Below are positions 1-7,967 of a DNA stretch of 26,223 nucleotides, one piece after another. Under the pieces are notes generated by a model. The model did not search any database, had not been told where the DNA came from, and saw only the letters and a program-made list of their open reading frames with translations. How positions within the stretch are numbered: position 1 is the first letter of the stretch; each line of letters begins with the position of its first letter. Both the position numbers and the translations under genes were made by a program. This stretch comes from a virus: positions 1-26,223 of the IMG/VR virus record IMGVR_UViG_3300031227_008087. One strand, 5' to 3'.

Positions 1-49
1 ATTCAGCCTCAATATATTTGAGAAATTTTGTCACGTCTTTATTTTCCAT
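1..49 (-). CDS. Hypothetical protein, N-terminal end only
   Basis: The first 16 codons of a gene that runs out of the window, beginning MENKDVTKFLKY. The ATG at 49 directly abuts the stop codon of the GIY-YIG endonuclease gene, and an AAGGAA ribosome site lies inside that gene's last codons. Too little is present to assign a function. Confidence 0.6.
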   Translation of the reverse strand, partial: MENKDVTKFLKYIEAE

Positions 50-745
50 TTATTTCCTTCTACTTTCCCACATCATTTTATCCGCACATGGCTTTGAACA
101 AGTTTTCTTATACCTACCATTTTTGTATCATAATGGGTATGTATAAATTTCATATTCCTGCCCACAAACTGGACATTCTAATTGGAAATGTTCTTGAATG
201 GTTTTACCCTTATTCCAAGTATTTGTCAATTCCCCACTTGCAAATTTTTTCTTTTTTGTAACCTTTTGTTTCTCTGCACCAGCTAGGATTCTCGGATCAT
301 CATTGGTTAAACCTTCGTTTCACGGTTTTTGTCCTATGTGAGAATCACTATTCTTTTTCCTAGTTTCGGCCGTTTGTTTATGACCAGTTAAAGCGATAGA
401 AACTTTTCGATTGCGTTCAGCTGAATGCCATGGTTGCCCGTTGTTATGCCTCGCCTCAACTATTTTCTTGGAAGCTTCAGGTGTGCATCCACCTTCACCA
501 CCCGGATATAAATTATACCCAATATTAATGGCATCAGTTTTTTTAATTCAATATATTTCCCTGATATTCAATTGTGTTTCATCCTCACATCGTTCTATAA
601 CTTCCTTGACAAAATTTTCCTTGCCGTATTTTTGTATTGCTTTTTTCAATATGGACCCCGAACCAATATAGTCGGGGTTATCATATTTAGATTTCCCTAT
701 GTAGAATTTGCCGTTTAAGGCGTTTGTAGTTTTGTATATAATCAT
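50..745 (-). CDS. GIY-YIG homing endonuclease with three in-frame TGA codons
   Basis: A 231-residue reading frame interrupted by three TGA codons, at 548-550, 320-322 and 128-130. The N-terminus carries the GIY-YIG core (MIIYKTTN...KFYIGKS, then DYIGSG and a conserved E). The first TGA falls in REIY-x-IKK, where GIY-YIG homing nucleases usually have W. The second falls in GQKP-x-NEGL, the NUMOD3 motif normally KPWNKGL. The third lies before a Cys pair in a C-terminal Zn-finger-like segment (CPVCG...CSKPC). Reading TGA as Trp restores one continuous protein ending in TAA. The start at 745 is chosen for the AAGGAG seven bases upstream. It is a free-standing mobile gene. It could be three fragments of a dead gene, but motif conservation across all three breaks argues against that. 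Confidence 0.85.
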
Positions 746-757
746 TGTTTTCTCCTT

Positions 758-772
758 CAATAATAAGTATCA
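758..772 (-). promoter_or_regulatory. Conserved leader motif of a homing endonuclease gene
   Basis: The minus strand reads GATACTTATTATTGAAGGAG just before the GIY-YIG gene. Closely related sequences precede the other two homing endonuclease genes and a tRNA-Gln. The TATA-like core suggests a phage-type promoter. This is inferred from recurrence alone. Confidence 0.4.
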
Positions 773-807
773 TCGAGATGGGGAAAACACGCTATTACTT
801 TAGCAAC

Positions 808-1284
808 CTATTTACTGAAGCGGTCAGCAATTTCCATGGCTGCCCAGGAGTCGGGTTTTCCAACTGCTGCGAAACCAGAACCTCTAATGTACCCAAGACA
901 CTCATTCATTACAGCGTTACTTGCATTGATTGGGTCGTCACTTACATCAGCGTGAATAGCCTCTACACAGTAATTCATCTTCTCCAATATTGGATTTAAC
1001 CAAATTGCAGTTTCCACTGACATGTGCGTTTCCTGGAAAATCTTTTGTCTAATGGAAATCTTGTAACTCAATTTTTCCGTGACTTCCTTGTAGTAACCCC
1101 GTCCACCCTTACCGTCAAACAGTATAACGATAGCGGTAATGTACTTGATTTTACCATGTTTTACTTGGCTGTCACTTCCAATGTACCAAGTCAATTCCTT
1201 TGTTGGTGCATTCGCGATATCAATCATCATAGTCTTTTCCAAGTCTTCGATTTCTTCGTGTGTGAATCTTTGCCATTGTGTCAT
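808..1284 (-). CDS. YkuK/DUF458-like RNase H-fold protein
   Basis: A 158-residue protein with WYIGSDSQ at residues 33-40, followed by a strand-rich segment with an acidic HADVSDD near residue 113 and a C-terminal DSWAAMEIADRF helix. This pattern fits the YkuK (DUF458) family, which has an RNase H-like fold; activity in phages is not established. Start ATG at 1284 is preceded by a GGGG-containing ribosome site; stop is TAG. It sits downstream of tRNA-Ser(GCT). Confidence 0.7.
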   Translation of the reverse strand: MTQWQRFTHEEIEDLEKTMMIDIANAPTKELTWYIGSDSQVKHGKIKYITAIVILFDGKGGRGYYKEVTEKLSYKISIRQKIFQETHMSVETAIWLNPILEKMNYCVEAIHADVSDDPINASNAVMNECLGYIRGSGFAAVGKPDSWAAMEIADRFSK

Positions 1285-1324
1285 TTTGTAACCCCTTTTT
1301 TTAGTTTAATTGGGTATAATAATG

Positions 1325-1407
1325 CGGAAGTACTAGGAATCGAACCTAGAACCCGTTTCCGAGCCACACCTTAGCAGGGTGCTTGACGTGCCTATGTCGA
1401 TACTTCC
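1325..1407 (-). tRNA. tRNA-Ser(GCT)
   Basis: Class II tRNA with a perfect GGAAGTA/TACTTCC acceptor, loop CTGCTAA, a long variable arm, canonical T arm and G73. The 3' end is not encoded as CCA (G73 is followed by CA). Confidence 0.9.
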
Positions 1408-1447
1408 TTGTTAATAAATAGTTATTAGTGTATCCAAATACAATTAT

Positions 1448-2113
1448 TTATGCATCAATTGGATGTAATTCTGGAATGAATACTTTTGTGATTGTAACAT
1501 TCTCTGCAAATTCAAGTGGCGAATTCACATTTGTAAGGCGGTCAATTGCCATTCTATGTCGTGAATTCATCGTATCTGTAATCTGATAAATTCCATCAAC
1601 CGAATTCCCATACCCAGTAAGTTCAACATAATCACCCATTTCAAATTGACCCTTTCCATACGCTGGGTCATCCTTTGGAATTTGTGTACTGAGCCATTTG
1701 TGTAAATCCCAACTAATTGCAATCCATCTATGATTCGTAGCATCATCTGGGATAATTACTTTCATACTGGCCGTAGTAAGTGGGTCAGCGTCACATTGTT
1801 CTTCAACTGGATAGTAATTTGTCATCCGAACACTAAATGAAGTCGGTTTTACCAATTCGGATACCCTCTCTTCCAATTGTAATATGAGCAGATGTGCATC
1901 GAACAAATCCACCGTATTTCTAAATGTTTCTAAGTTGCCATGATTTATTTGTTTCTGCATTTCCCAATTAGCAGGTTCCACCCATTTTTCATGATAGGTA
2001 AACAGTGATAACGAGGTTACTATCAAAGCCACCAATATTATTGTGATAATAAATTTCTTGGCGGTCATGATAAGCATTGTTGGTATTTTAATTGGTACAT
2101 CTTCGGTTCGCAT
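1448..2113 (-). CDS. Membrane-anchored 3D-domain protein, possible cell-wall hydrolase
   Basis: 221 residues. A hydrophobic segment at about residues 20-38 predicts an N-in anchor with the rest outside the cytoplasm. The C-terminal third matches the 3D (Asp-Asp-Asp) barrel domain of MltA-like lytic transglycosylases and resuscitation factors: CDADPLTTAS near 107-116, then GIYQITDTMNSR near 174-185 and AIDRL at 189-193, giving the three Asp (about 110, 180, 191). The start at 2113 is preferred over an ATG ten codons upstream because AAAGGAG lies seven bases before it. A role in envelope degradation or lysis is inference. Confidence 0.65.
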   Translation of the reverse strand: MRTEDVPIKIPTMLIMTAKKFIITIILVALIVTSLSLFTYHEKWVEPANWEMQKQINHGNLETFRNTVDLFDAHLLILQLEERVSELVKPTSFSVRMTNYYPVEEQCDADPLTTASMKVIIPDDATNHRWIAISWDLHKWLSTQIPKDDPAYGKGQFEMGDYVELTGYGNSVDGIYQITDTMNSRHRMAIDRLTNVNSPLEFAENVTITKVFIPELHPIDA

Positions 2114-2170
2114 TGGAACTCCTTTATTGGTTAATGTGGACATAAATAGTCTTAATATTTATTTCCAGTG

Positions 2171-2242
2171 TAATCTCGGAAGGAGTCGAACCTTCATTTC
2201 GGGTTTAGGAAACCCACGCACTTTCCATTGTACTACGAGATC
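2171..2242 (-). tRNA. tRNA-Arg(CCT)
   Basis: 72 nt. Acceptor GATCTCG/CGAGATT with a G1-U72 wobble, anticodon loop TTCCTAA, T arm GAAGG/CCTTC, A73. No encoded CCA. Reads AGG. Confidence 0.88.
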
Positions 2243-2271
2243 ATGTGTCCCCATTTAAGGGGACTAGTTGT

Positions 2272-3102
2272 TTATTTCTGGTACATCGGTTGAATTTCTC
2301 TGTTCCCTACATTGATAAGTAGGTCAACATTATCCTTTTCCTTAGCCATTTCGACGATTTCTCTCTGAATTTCCAAACCACGTAGTTCAATATATTGTGC
2401 GTTTGACATTCCAAATTCATCACGGTATGCTTTATCGGCAATAGCTTTATTTGTTTCACGATCTTCTCGAGCAAGCTCAGCTTGAGCCCCAGCTTCTTCA
2501 GTCATAAATCGTTGTTTCTGTGCGGCCGTTTTAATAGTTTCATCAATAACAGCTTGTGGTGGTGTTACTTTACCAACTGATACACGGTTGACATCAATCG
2601 GCACACCTTCGGTTGCTATATGATTTACAAGACCATCAAATGCAACTTGTTGCATTTCAAGAGCTATAATTTCATTTGTGGTAAGATCAAACATTGTTTG
2701 CCCACGACCAAAATTACGAACGAATTCACGACCCTTTTTAGCTATTTTTTGCTTGTACCAATCTTTTCCAAAATTTTCAACAAGCTCTGCAGATTTACCC
2801 TTTTGAATCTGTAATTCAATATATACATCGAAATCTACTGGGTTATTGTCTTGTGTAATAAGATCAGTGAAAGTCTCTTTGTATTCCTGCGGATATACAT
2901 TAAAAAATTCAGCATAACTCGTTAAAGCGTACCATTGTGTATCCCCAGCTGGAAATGATACGGGATGAACTCCACCACTGCCAAAGAAAATTGGTTGCTT
3001 TATAATCACCAATTCCTGACCAGCATCCGCCGAATCAATACTACAGTTCATTACTGAAAACACCATCATGAACATTAACAACACCAACATAAATTTTCTC
3101 AT
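2272..3102 (-). CDS. SPFH/Band 7 (prohibitin-like) exported protein
   Basis: 276 residues. The first 20 residues form a signal peptide ending VMNC, so C20 could be a lipidated cysteine. Residues 28-190 resemble an SPFH/Band 7 domain (extended beta segment, then VDFDVYIELQIQ and a helical NEIIALEMQQVAFDGL stretch). The C-terminus (195-250) is charged coiled coil. SPFH proteins oligomerise at membranes and occur in T4-like phages with unknown role. AAAGGAG precedes ATG at 3102. Confidence 0.7.
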   Translation of the reverse strand: MRKFMLVLLMFMMVFSVMNCSIDSADAGQELVIIKQPIFFGSGGVHPVSFPAGDTQWYALTSYAEFFNVYPQEYKETFTDLITQDNNPVDFDVYIELQIQKGKSAELVENFGKDWYKQKIAKKGREFVRNFGRGQTMFDLTTNEIIALEMQQVAFDGLVNHIATEGVPIDVNRVSVGKVTPPQAVIDETIKTAAQKQRFMTEEAGAQAELAREDRETNKAIADKAYRDEFGMSNAQYIELRGLEIQREIVEMAKEKDNVDLLINVGNREIQPMYQK

Positions 3103-3127
3103 TTTTTCTCCTTTGAGTTTTATGTGT

Positions 3128-3520
3128 TTATAACTTATCCAAGCCCGTTACCAACCAAGTAAACGGCGCTCGAATTGATTTGTCAAAATTGGCCATAATA
3201 TTTATAGCCCCTGCAGGATTAAGGGAGTGGACATATATTGTCTCTTTATTACCCTTGACACCCTGTTCAACCAACCACTTTGCAAATTCAGAACCAGTAT
3301 TTGGTTCCTGAATACTTACCATCTGTTCACCACCCAGATCATGGTCTAGAAAATACATTCCGAATTCTCCATTCCACACTTCAAATAATTTCTTGGCGGT
3401 GGCCACATCTTCTGCAGCAATAATATTGTAATCGTATGAGTCCAACAATCTTGACATATTGTTATGGAACCATTCCATTCTATTCATATCATCTTCTAGT
3501 ATAAAAACATTCATTGTCAT
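3128..3520 (-). CDS. Cyclic-phosphate-processing receiver-like domain protein
   Basis: 130 residues, a single receiver-fold domain. It shows FILEDD (acidic pair D10-D11), a central FLDHDLGG (D59, D61) where a receiver phospho-acceptor would be, and a late VHSLNPAG motif typical of the cREC family associated with cyclic-phosphate or RNA-end processing rather than two-component signalling. No output domain follows. AAGGA lies before the ATG. Function in phage is unknown; an RNA-end role would fit the tRNA-rich context but is inference. Confidence 0.6.
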   Translation of the reverse strand: MTMNVFILEDDMNRMEWFHNNMSRLLDSYDYNIIAAEDVATAKKLFEVWNGEFGMYFLDHDLGGEQMVSIQEPNTGSEFAKWLVEQGVKGNKETIYVHSLNPAGAINIMANFDKSIRAPFTWLVTGLDKL

Positions 3521-3536
3521 AATTTTTCCTTTATTG

Positions 3537-3607
3537 TGGGCCCGTGGAGAATCGAACTCCCGTCGGAGGATTATGAGTCCCCTGCTCTGCCACTAAGCTA
3601 CAAGCCC
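3537..3607 (-). tRNA. tRNA-Met(CAT) (or Ile2)
   Basis: 71 nt. Acceptor GGGCTTG/CGGGCCC, loop CTCATAA, A73. A paired position 1-72 argues for an elongator rather than an initiator. CAT could instead be a lysidine-modified Ile2 tRNA; sequence alone does not decide. Confidence 0.85.
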
Positions 3608-3620
3608 TGGGGTTATACCC

Positions 3621-4223
3621 TTATTTGGATTTCCCACCGATGATTGAATCAATTATTCCATATTCTAAGGCTTCTTCAGCCGACATGAAAAAATTACGAT
3701 CCGCGTCTTTTTCAACCTTATTTAGTCTTTGACCACAAAATTTGGCGAGCATCTGATTCATTTTCTTTTTGGTTTTCATAATTTCCTCAGCCGCGATAAT
3801 CATATCTGAAGCTTGTCCGTATGTTCCACCGCTTGGTTGGTGAATCATGACTTTGGAATTTGGTAATGCAAACCGTTTACCCTTTTCTCCAGCCGCTAAT
3901 AGGAAAGCTCCCATGCTATACGCTTGCCCAACAACAATTGTGGATACATCAGGCTTGATGAAATTCATCGTATCCATAATGGCCATACCAGATGTAATAA
4001 TTCCACCGGGGCTGTTTATATAGATGTTGATATCTTTTTCACTATCTTCTGATGTCAGAAAAAGCAATTGAGCAATTACCAATGATGCAACATTGTCATC
4101 AATCGGTGTACTCATAAAAATAATTCGGTCTTTTAAGAGCCGACTGTAAATATCATAAGATCGTTCATTTCTACCATTCTGCTCAACCACCATCGGGATA
4201 AGCTGATTTGTCTCGTTTCCCAT
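3621..4223 (-). CDS. clpP: ClpP-like serine protease, catalytic Asp replaced by Asn
   Basis: 200 residues, full-length for a ClpP peptidase subunit, which forms a tetradecamer degrading proteins with an AAA+ partner. The nucleophile is S103 in [14 protein letters not shown] and the histidine H128 in MIHQP. At the third triad position the motif reads [17 protein letters not shown]. Aligned with B. subtilis [17 protein letters not shown], this places N177 where the catalytic Asp should be. Phages use ClpP-type proteases for capsid or host-protein processing; no phage Clp ATPase is visible here. The ATG abuts the preceding gene's stop, and GGAGG lies inside that gene. Confidence 0.9.
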   Translation of the reverse strand: MGNETNQLIPMVVEQNGRNERSYDIYSRLLKDRIIFMSTPIDDNVASLVIAQLLFLTSEDSEKDINIYINSPGGIITSGMAIMDTMNFIKPDVSTIVVGQAYSMGAFLLAAGEKGKRFALPNSKVMIHQPSGGTYGQASDMIIAAEEIMKTKKKMNQMLAKFCGQRLNKVEKDADRNFFMSAEEALEYGIIDSIIGGKSK

Positions 4224-4829
4224 TTAATCCTCCATTTCCAAAATCGGAAGTGCCATATTGACACCGTTCGTATTGGATTGTTCTGCTTGTTCAATATCAA
4301 ATAATTCTACTGTCTTTAGTGGAAATTCCCCAATCAGGTTTACCCCACCATAACCTTGTTCCGTTCTTTTAACATCCGCATACCTGCCATTCAACTCACC
4401 CTTTTCAAATCCCACATAGAATTCCAATTGGCTAGTATCCAAATTTACAATATATGCATATTCACAAAATAACGAATCTTCTAAAAACGACCTACCTTCT
4501 GCCATAAAACCGACTTCAGAATACGCTCCTAAAAGACCTTGTGCTTTTCTCAGTAAACAATACCAATCTTCATCAGATTGAGTTGCCACATTCCCATCAT
4601 ACCACCCAGCGTCCTTGCATAACTGCTTTTGAACTGTTGTGGGTTTATCATTTTCATCCACCATTTGAATGGCGTCGAAATCTGCATTCAATAGAGCCGA
4701 ATCTCGGTTTCTATTCTCCAAATATTCAATAACATTTTTACCCAATTCACTTGGATAAGAATCGAAATGATTATATGTTACTTTGTGTTGTCCATTTCTA
4801 ATGAATCCGAGCGATCCTCGTGTTCCCAT
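4224..4829 (-). CDS. Conserved phage hypothetical protein
   Basis: 201 residues beginning MGTRGSLGFIRNGQHKVTYN, resembling a widespread phage protein of unknown function with this N-terminus. Soluble, no signal or membrane segment. The start overlaps the upstream gene by 52 bases, and GGAG precedes the ATG by seven bases. It is the second gene of a probable operon from the promoter at 5152-5180. Confidence 0.7.
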   Translation of the reverse strand: MGTRGSLGFIRNGQHKVTYNHFDSYPSELGKNVIEYLENRNRDSALLNADFDAIQMVDENDKPTTVQKQLCKDAGWYDGNVATQSDEDWYCLLRKAQGLLGAYSEVGFMAEGRSFLEDSLFCEYAYIVNLDTSQLEFYVGFEKGELNGRYADVKRTEQGYGGVNLIGEFPLKTVELFDIEQAEQSNTNGVNMALPILEMED

Positions 4830-5125
4830 ATACCTACTCCATTTTTGTAATAATCAGGCATGTCATCGTATTCCAGATTAGTCTGACCATTTTCATGTTT
4901 GTCCATTAACTCTTTTAATTGTTCTGGGGTAACTTCTTCTACACTATATGCAAATGAGGCTCCGCCCAATCTTGACCCATCTCTTGCGGCATGGCTAGCA
5001 TCGTATGGGTAATTCATAAACCATTCACCAGCGATTCGTTTCAAATCTTCTTCAGAATGGTAACCATCAATTACATAGTGATGCACAGCATGTACCCGCA
5101 AATACGAGTATTGTTTTTTAGACAC
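4778..5125 (-). CDS. Hypothetical protein with GTG start
   Basis: 115 residues; soluble, rich in Asp, Glu and Tyr; no recognised domain. The GTG at 5125 is supported by AAGGAGA eight bases upstream and by a consensus promoter whose predicted start site is about 20 bases away. It is the first gene of the transcription unit leading into the next gene and clpP. Confidence 0.65.
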   Translation of the reverse strand: MSKKQYSYLRVHAVHHYVIDGYHSEEDLKRIAGEWFMNYPYDASHAARDGSRLGGASFAYSVEEVTPEQLKELMDKHENGQTNLEYDDMPDYYKNGVGIWEHEDRSDSLEMDNTK

Positions 5126-5151
5126 TTAATGTCTCCTTTTTATCGTACCAC

Positions 5152-5180
5152 AAGATACAAGATAAAAACGACAAAGTCAA
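5152..5180 (-). promoter_or_regulatory. Repeated sigma70-type promoter, copy 1
   Basis: On the minus strand, TTGACT, a 17-base spacer and TATCTT, embedded in a conserved block with TAACRG upstream and CTTG before and after the -10. Six further copies with the same architecture occur in the window. Confidence 0.8.
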
Positions 5181-5183
5181 CTG

Positions 5184-5786
5184 TTATTTTATAAATTGTC
5201 TATTTAATTCGGTGATTTTCTCACGATTTGCACCAGGAACCCAAGGGCTTTCAGCCTCAAGTCGTGCTTTCATTTCGGCTCTGATAGCCTCTTTATGTTT
5301 CATTTTCTTTACAACTGTGCTCCAATGAATTGGAGTGTAATTCCAAAGGTCGGTCCCAACATCAAAAGATAGCTTATCTTCCCATTCAGTCGCGTTACCA
5401 TGTGAGTGACCATATAGATGCCACGCACCATGAAACGACTTATTCCATTCATTCATTTGATAATGGCACATTGTAACCGATTGTCTTTCGATCCTTGTGT
5501 CATATAGTGGCTTGATGAACTCAAACCTTTTCTTAGCAATACTGTTAAGGGTATCGTGATTCCCTATGATCAATATCTTATTTCCGTTTAGTCTATCCAT
5601 CCAATAATCTGGACGCGTCCATGCAAAATCCCCTAGGACATATACAAGGTCACCATCCGATACAACCGAATTCCAATTTCTAACCAACACTTCGTTCATC
5701 TCATTAACATTTTCAAACGGCCTATCACAGTGCCGTATGATGCTCTGATGAGCGAAGTGGAGATCAGCTGTAACAAATCGTTCCAT
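5184..5786 (-). CDS. Metallophosphoesterase (calcineurin-like)
   Basis: 200 residues with all motifs of the two-metal phosphoesterase fold: DLHFAH (D8, H10), GDFAW (D53), GNHD (76-78), CHY (H108) and GHSH (127, 129). The arrangement fits small phosphohydrolases of the COG4186 type, often found in phages, with unknown substrate. The start overlaps the stop of the 51-residue gene upstream (TAATG). Stop TAA lies within the upstream block of promoter copy 1. Confidence 0.85.
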   Translation of the reverse strand: MERFVTADLHFAHQSIIRHCDRPFENVNEMNEVLVRNWNSVVSDGDLVYVLGDFAWTRPDYWMDRLNGNKILIIGNHDTLNSIAKKRFEFIKPLYDTRIERQSVTMCHYQMNEWNKSFHGAWHLYGHSHGNATEWEDKLSFDVGTDLWNYTPIHWSTVVKKMKHKEAIRAEMKARLEAESPWVPGANREKITELNRQFIK

Positions 5787-5941
5787 TATTTTCCCTTATA
5801 GTGGATGTATTCCTTGGGAACCATACATTCAGTTCCATTGTAGTTTACAACTACCACTTCTTCATTTGGGGCCATATCTCTCCCTGTAATTGGGTTGACG
5901 CCATTTTCAATCCTACTCAAAATCAGTTCATTCAGATTCAT
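5786..5941 (-). CDS. Small hypothetical protein (51 aa)
   Basis: Reading frame MNLNELILSRIENG...EYIHYKGK. The stop TAA overlaps the start of the phosphoesterase gene (TAATG), and the start overlaps the 3' end of the DUF4326 gene. Tight coupling on both sides and protein-like composition support it. No domain recognised. Confidence 0.6.
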   Translation of the reverse strand: MNLNELILSRIENGVNPITGRDMAPNEEVVVVNYNGTECMVPKEYIHYKGK

Positions 5942-6230
5942 CTGCATTTTCCTTTTTTTCCAAATTATTTACCAGTTCTATTAATATTTCACCATGACAT
6001 GCTTTTGGTTTACACCAACACCCCAATGTTTTTCCTTTTAATTCGTGCAATGTACTCATTAGATGTGGTTGTCTAACCACCCACCATTTGTACATTTCAA
6101 TTGCTTCTTCTCGAGTATCCACTTTGTACCGAGCCTGTGCTTCACCATCATGGGTAAATGGGTTTCCCCACTTTGTAGGTCGGCCGATGTAAATATCAAA
6201 CGGAGATTTTTTACAATGCACAACTTTCAT
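5913..6230 (-). CDS. DUF4326 protein, stop ambiguous because of TGA
   Basis: Signature motifs are IYIGRPTKWGNPF near residues 13-25 and GCWCKPKACHG near 70-80, typical of DUF4326, a small Cys-containing phage and bacterial family without assigned activity. The ATG at 6230 overlaps the upstream stop (TAATG), which fixes the start. With the standard code the gene ends at TGA 5928-5930 (100 aa). If TGA is Trp, it adds WTDFE and stops at TAG 5913-5915. Both ends overlap the next gene. Confidence 0.75.
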
Positions 6231-6391
6231 TATATCCCCAACTCTTTCTCTGACCAAATTTGAAAATTCCAATCATTCTTTTTTGCAAATTTTTTCATTG
6301 CAGTTATTTTTATCGGGTTATTCCACATGTTTATGGTCGCTTCCGGCTTAACTTCAATTAATTTTGGTTTGTCATTTTTATAATAAACCAA
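6230..6391 (-). pseudogene. C-terminal remnant of a PD-(D/E)XK-type nuclease
   Basis: An open frame of about 55 codons reading YYKNDKPKLIEVKPEA...WNFQIWSEKELGI. The EVKP and IWSEKEL pattern resembles the C-terminal part of TnsA-like or T4 gp4-like endonucleases, or of PD-(D/E)XK homing nucleases. An in-frame TAA lies just upstream, there is no ATG or ribosome site, and tRNA-Gly begins immediately beyond, so the N-terminal half is missing. The stop couples to the DUF4326 start. Confidence 0.5.
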
Positions 6392-6409
6392 TTTTTTACA
6401 TTATTCAAG

Positions 6410-6481
6410 TGTGGTATGGGAGAATCGAACTCCCGTCTAATGATCGGCAATCACTCATAATAACCACTATACGAATACCAC
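6410..6481 (-). tRNA. tRNA-Gly(GCC)
   Basis: 72 nt. Perfect acceptor GTGGTAT/ATACCAC, loop TTGCCGA, T arm CGGGAG-type, A73 followed by CTT. Six bases separate it from tRNA-Ser(GGA). Confidence 0.88.
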
Positions 6482-6486
6482 TGTTG

Positions 6487-6569
6487 CGGAGAATGCAGGA
6501 ATTGAACCTACAACCCGTTTCCGAGCCACACCTTTCCAAGATGCTTGACTTTCCAATGTCGAATTCTCC
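6487..6569 (-). tRNA. tRNA-Ser(GGA)
   Basis: Class II, 83 nt. Acceptor GGAGAAT/ATTCTCC, loop TTGGAAA, long variable arm almost identical to tRNA-Ser(GCT), G73. Confidence 0.9.
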
Positions 6570-6616
6570 ATTAAAATTTCTATTTCACGACCTTCTATAA
6601 AGTCCCCGATTGTACA

Positions 6617-6657
6617 CATTAACGGGTGTTTTCCCCTCTAATGTCCCTAACGAGGGA
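6617..6657 (-). other. Two tandem hairpins downstream of a gene
   Basis: GTCCCT-AACG-AGGGAC at 6642-6657 is a perfect 6-bp hairpin. Next to it, ACATTA/TAATGT encloses a GGG/CCC pair set. They lie just after the stop at 6662. There is no U run, so a processing or mRNA-end structure is likelier than a classical terminator. Confidence 0.4.
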
Positions 6658-6661
6658 CTTA

Positions 6662-7012
6662 CTACCCTATACCAAATCCCATAACACGTTCATAGAATTT
6701 AGGTTTATCCGTCGGACTCCACTTCTCAGTTTCATTGTCATACGAAAACCATTGTTCACCATCATCTCCAGGATATGGATAAATACCGGGGCCAATTTCT
6801 TCAATTACTGCCAAATTGTAATATCCATCTTCGGATAAGAATGTCCCACCACCCATTACACATGCGATGGCATTGGATTCTTCTGGATACCAAGCTACAC
6901 ATCTTGTTTTGGTTTTTGGGTAATCTTCAACCTTAAAATCTTTTGACCATGTATCTAAACCTTGAGATTCCACTGGTACAAAGATTGTTGTTACTACATA
7001 AATTTTTTCCAT
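6662..7012 (-). CDS. Hypothetical protein (116 aa)
   Basis: Starts MEKIYVVTTIFVPVES; beta-rich, soluble, with FLSEDGYYNLAVIEE in the middle. The ATG at 7012 is chosen because it lies one base after the upstream gene's stop (TAAG-ATG). A longer frame upstream would overlap that gene entirely. No family recognised. Stop TAG. Confidence 0.65.
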   Translation of the reverse strand: MEKIYVVTTIFVPVESQGLDTWSKDFKVEDYPKTKTRCVAWYPEESNAIACVMGGGTFLSEDGYYNLAVIEEIGPGIYPYPGDDGEQWFSYDNETEKWSPTDKPKFYERVMGFGIG

Positions 7013-7013
7013 C

Positions 7014-7544
7014 TTAATCCCAAAGAGCGTGGAAATGTTCCTTGAACAAATCGAACGCCCTATCCCTTTTTTCTTTACTGATAATTTCACAGTGTGGTTT
7101 CTGATATACTTTTTTCATGTGGTCGGGCAATTTGTCAAAATCCTCTTGGAAAATTGCAAATCCATCAGTCATTTTATCGGCCAATTCGAAGCCCTCAATC
7201 ATCTCATCTAATATTTTTTTCCATTCATCGAATGAATCAATTGTGGATGGGTGCCCATGAGTTTTCTCACGTAGTTCCTTTAGTGGAGGTAGAATAACTT
7301 TACAAAAATGATAATCCAAGCTCCAATGTGCTGATTCATCATATCCCCTAATGGCTCTCTGAAGAGGCCGTTTGATGTATGTTCTGTATGGTGCATTGTT
7401 GAAAAATCTATAAACTGGCCAATATGTATGGTCAGTAATGGCATCCCATATTTTTACTAACATTGTTCTATCCGCCTTTTCTTGTGCCCATCGGGCTTCC
7501 ATTTGTTCCCACGTTTCGGCTTTATTTAATTTTCTTTTAGTCAC
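7014..7544 (-). CDS. Conserved phage hypothetical protein with GTG start
   Basis: 176 residues with a central RGYDESAHWSLDYHFCKVILPPLK segment that resembles a protein shared by many tailed phages, function unknown. Mostly helical. AAGGAG precedes the GTG at 7544 by six bases. It starts just after tRNA-Thr(CGT), so the tRNAs and the gene are probably co-transcribed. Confidence 0.7.
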   Translation of the reverse strand: MTKRKLNKAETWEQMEARWAQEKADRTMLVKIWDAITDHTYWPVYRFFNNAPYRTYIKRPLQRAIRGYDESAHWSLDYHFCKVILPPLKELREKTHGHPSTIDSFDEWKKILDEMIEGFELADKMTDGFAIFQEDFDKLPDHMKKVYQKPHCEIISKEKRDRAFDLFKEHFHALWD

Positions 7545-7557
7545 ATTTTTCTCCTTG

Positions 7558-7631
7558 AGCTCTTAAACGGTTTCGAACCGATGCTTGGACATTACGAAAG
7601 TCCTGTACTAATCCAATTATACTATAAGAGC
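7558..7631 (-). tRNA. tRNA-Thr(CGT)
   Basis: 74 nt. Perfect acceptor GCTCTTA/TAAGAGC, loop TTCGTAA, discriminator T. The anticodon stem closes with a T31-T39 mismatch, and the T stem has a T-T mismatch. Confidence 0.82.
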
Positions 7632-7636
7632 AATTG

Positions 7637-7707
7637 TCCTGCCACGTGGAATCGAACCACGATCTCATGAATACCACACACGAATTCTACCATTAAACTA
7701 TAGCAGG
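7637..7707 (-). tRNA. tRNA-Thr(GGT)
   Basis: 71 nt. Acceptor CCTGCTA/TGGCAGG, loop GTGGTAT, T arm CGTGG/CCACG, A73. The anticodon stem again ends in a T31-T39 mismatch. Confidence 0.82.
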
Positions 7708-7713
7708 ATTATA

Positions 7714-7956
7714 CTAGCCAACTTTCATATCAAAATTGGCAATTAAATTTTTAACTTTATGGGGTTCTTCATGTGCCCCGCCCAAAATATAAAATTTATT
7801 CAGGGTAGCTTTCTCACCCATCATTTTCTGAAGTTTAACAGCTATCTCAAATAGCGTTTCGTCATCGACTTCGAAATCCGCATTAATATCAACACAATAT
7901 GTAAACAGAAGTGCCTCAATTATTGCATTCATTTCAACTTTACTTAACTTATCCAT
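7714..7956 (-). CDS. Hypothetical protein (80 aa)
   Basis: MDKLSKVEMNAIIEALLF..., acidic and helical, no recognised domain. GGAGG lies seven bases before the ATG at 7956, which is preferred over upstream ATGs. Stop TAG. It directly follows the Tpt1 gene and precedes the two tRNA-Thr genes, so it may share their transcript. Confidence 0.65.
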   Translation of the reverse strand: MDKLSKVEMNAIIEALLFTYCVDINADFEVDDETLFEIAVKLQKMMGEKATLNKFYILGGAHEEPHKVKNLIANFDMKVG

Positions 7957-7967
7957 AGTAACCTCCA

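Noticed and set aside
1024-1374. Plus-strand ORF of 116 codons
   Set aside because: Antisense to the YkuK-like gene and tRNA-Ser. All plus-strand frames of this size are shadows of minus-strand genes or of tRNAs.
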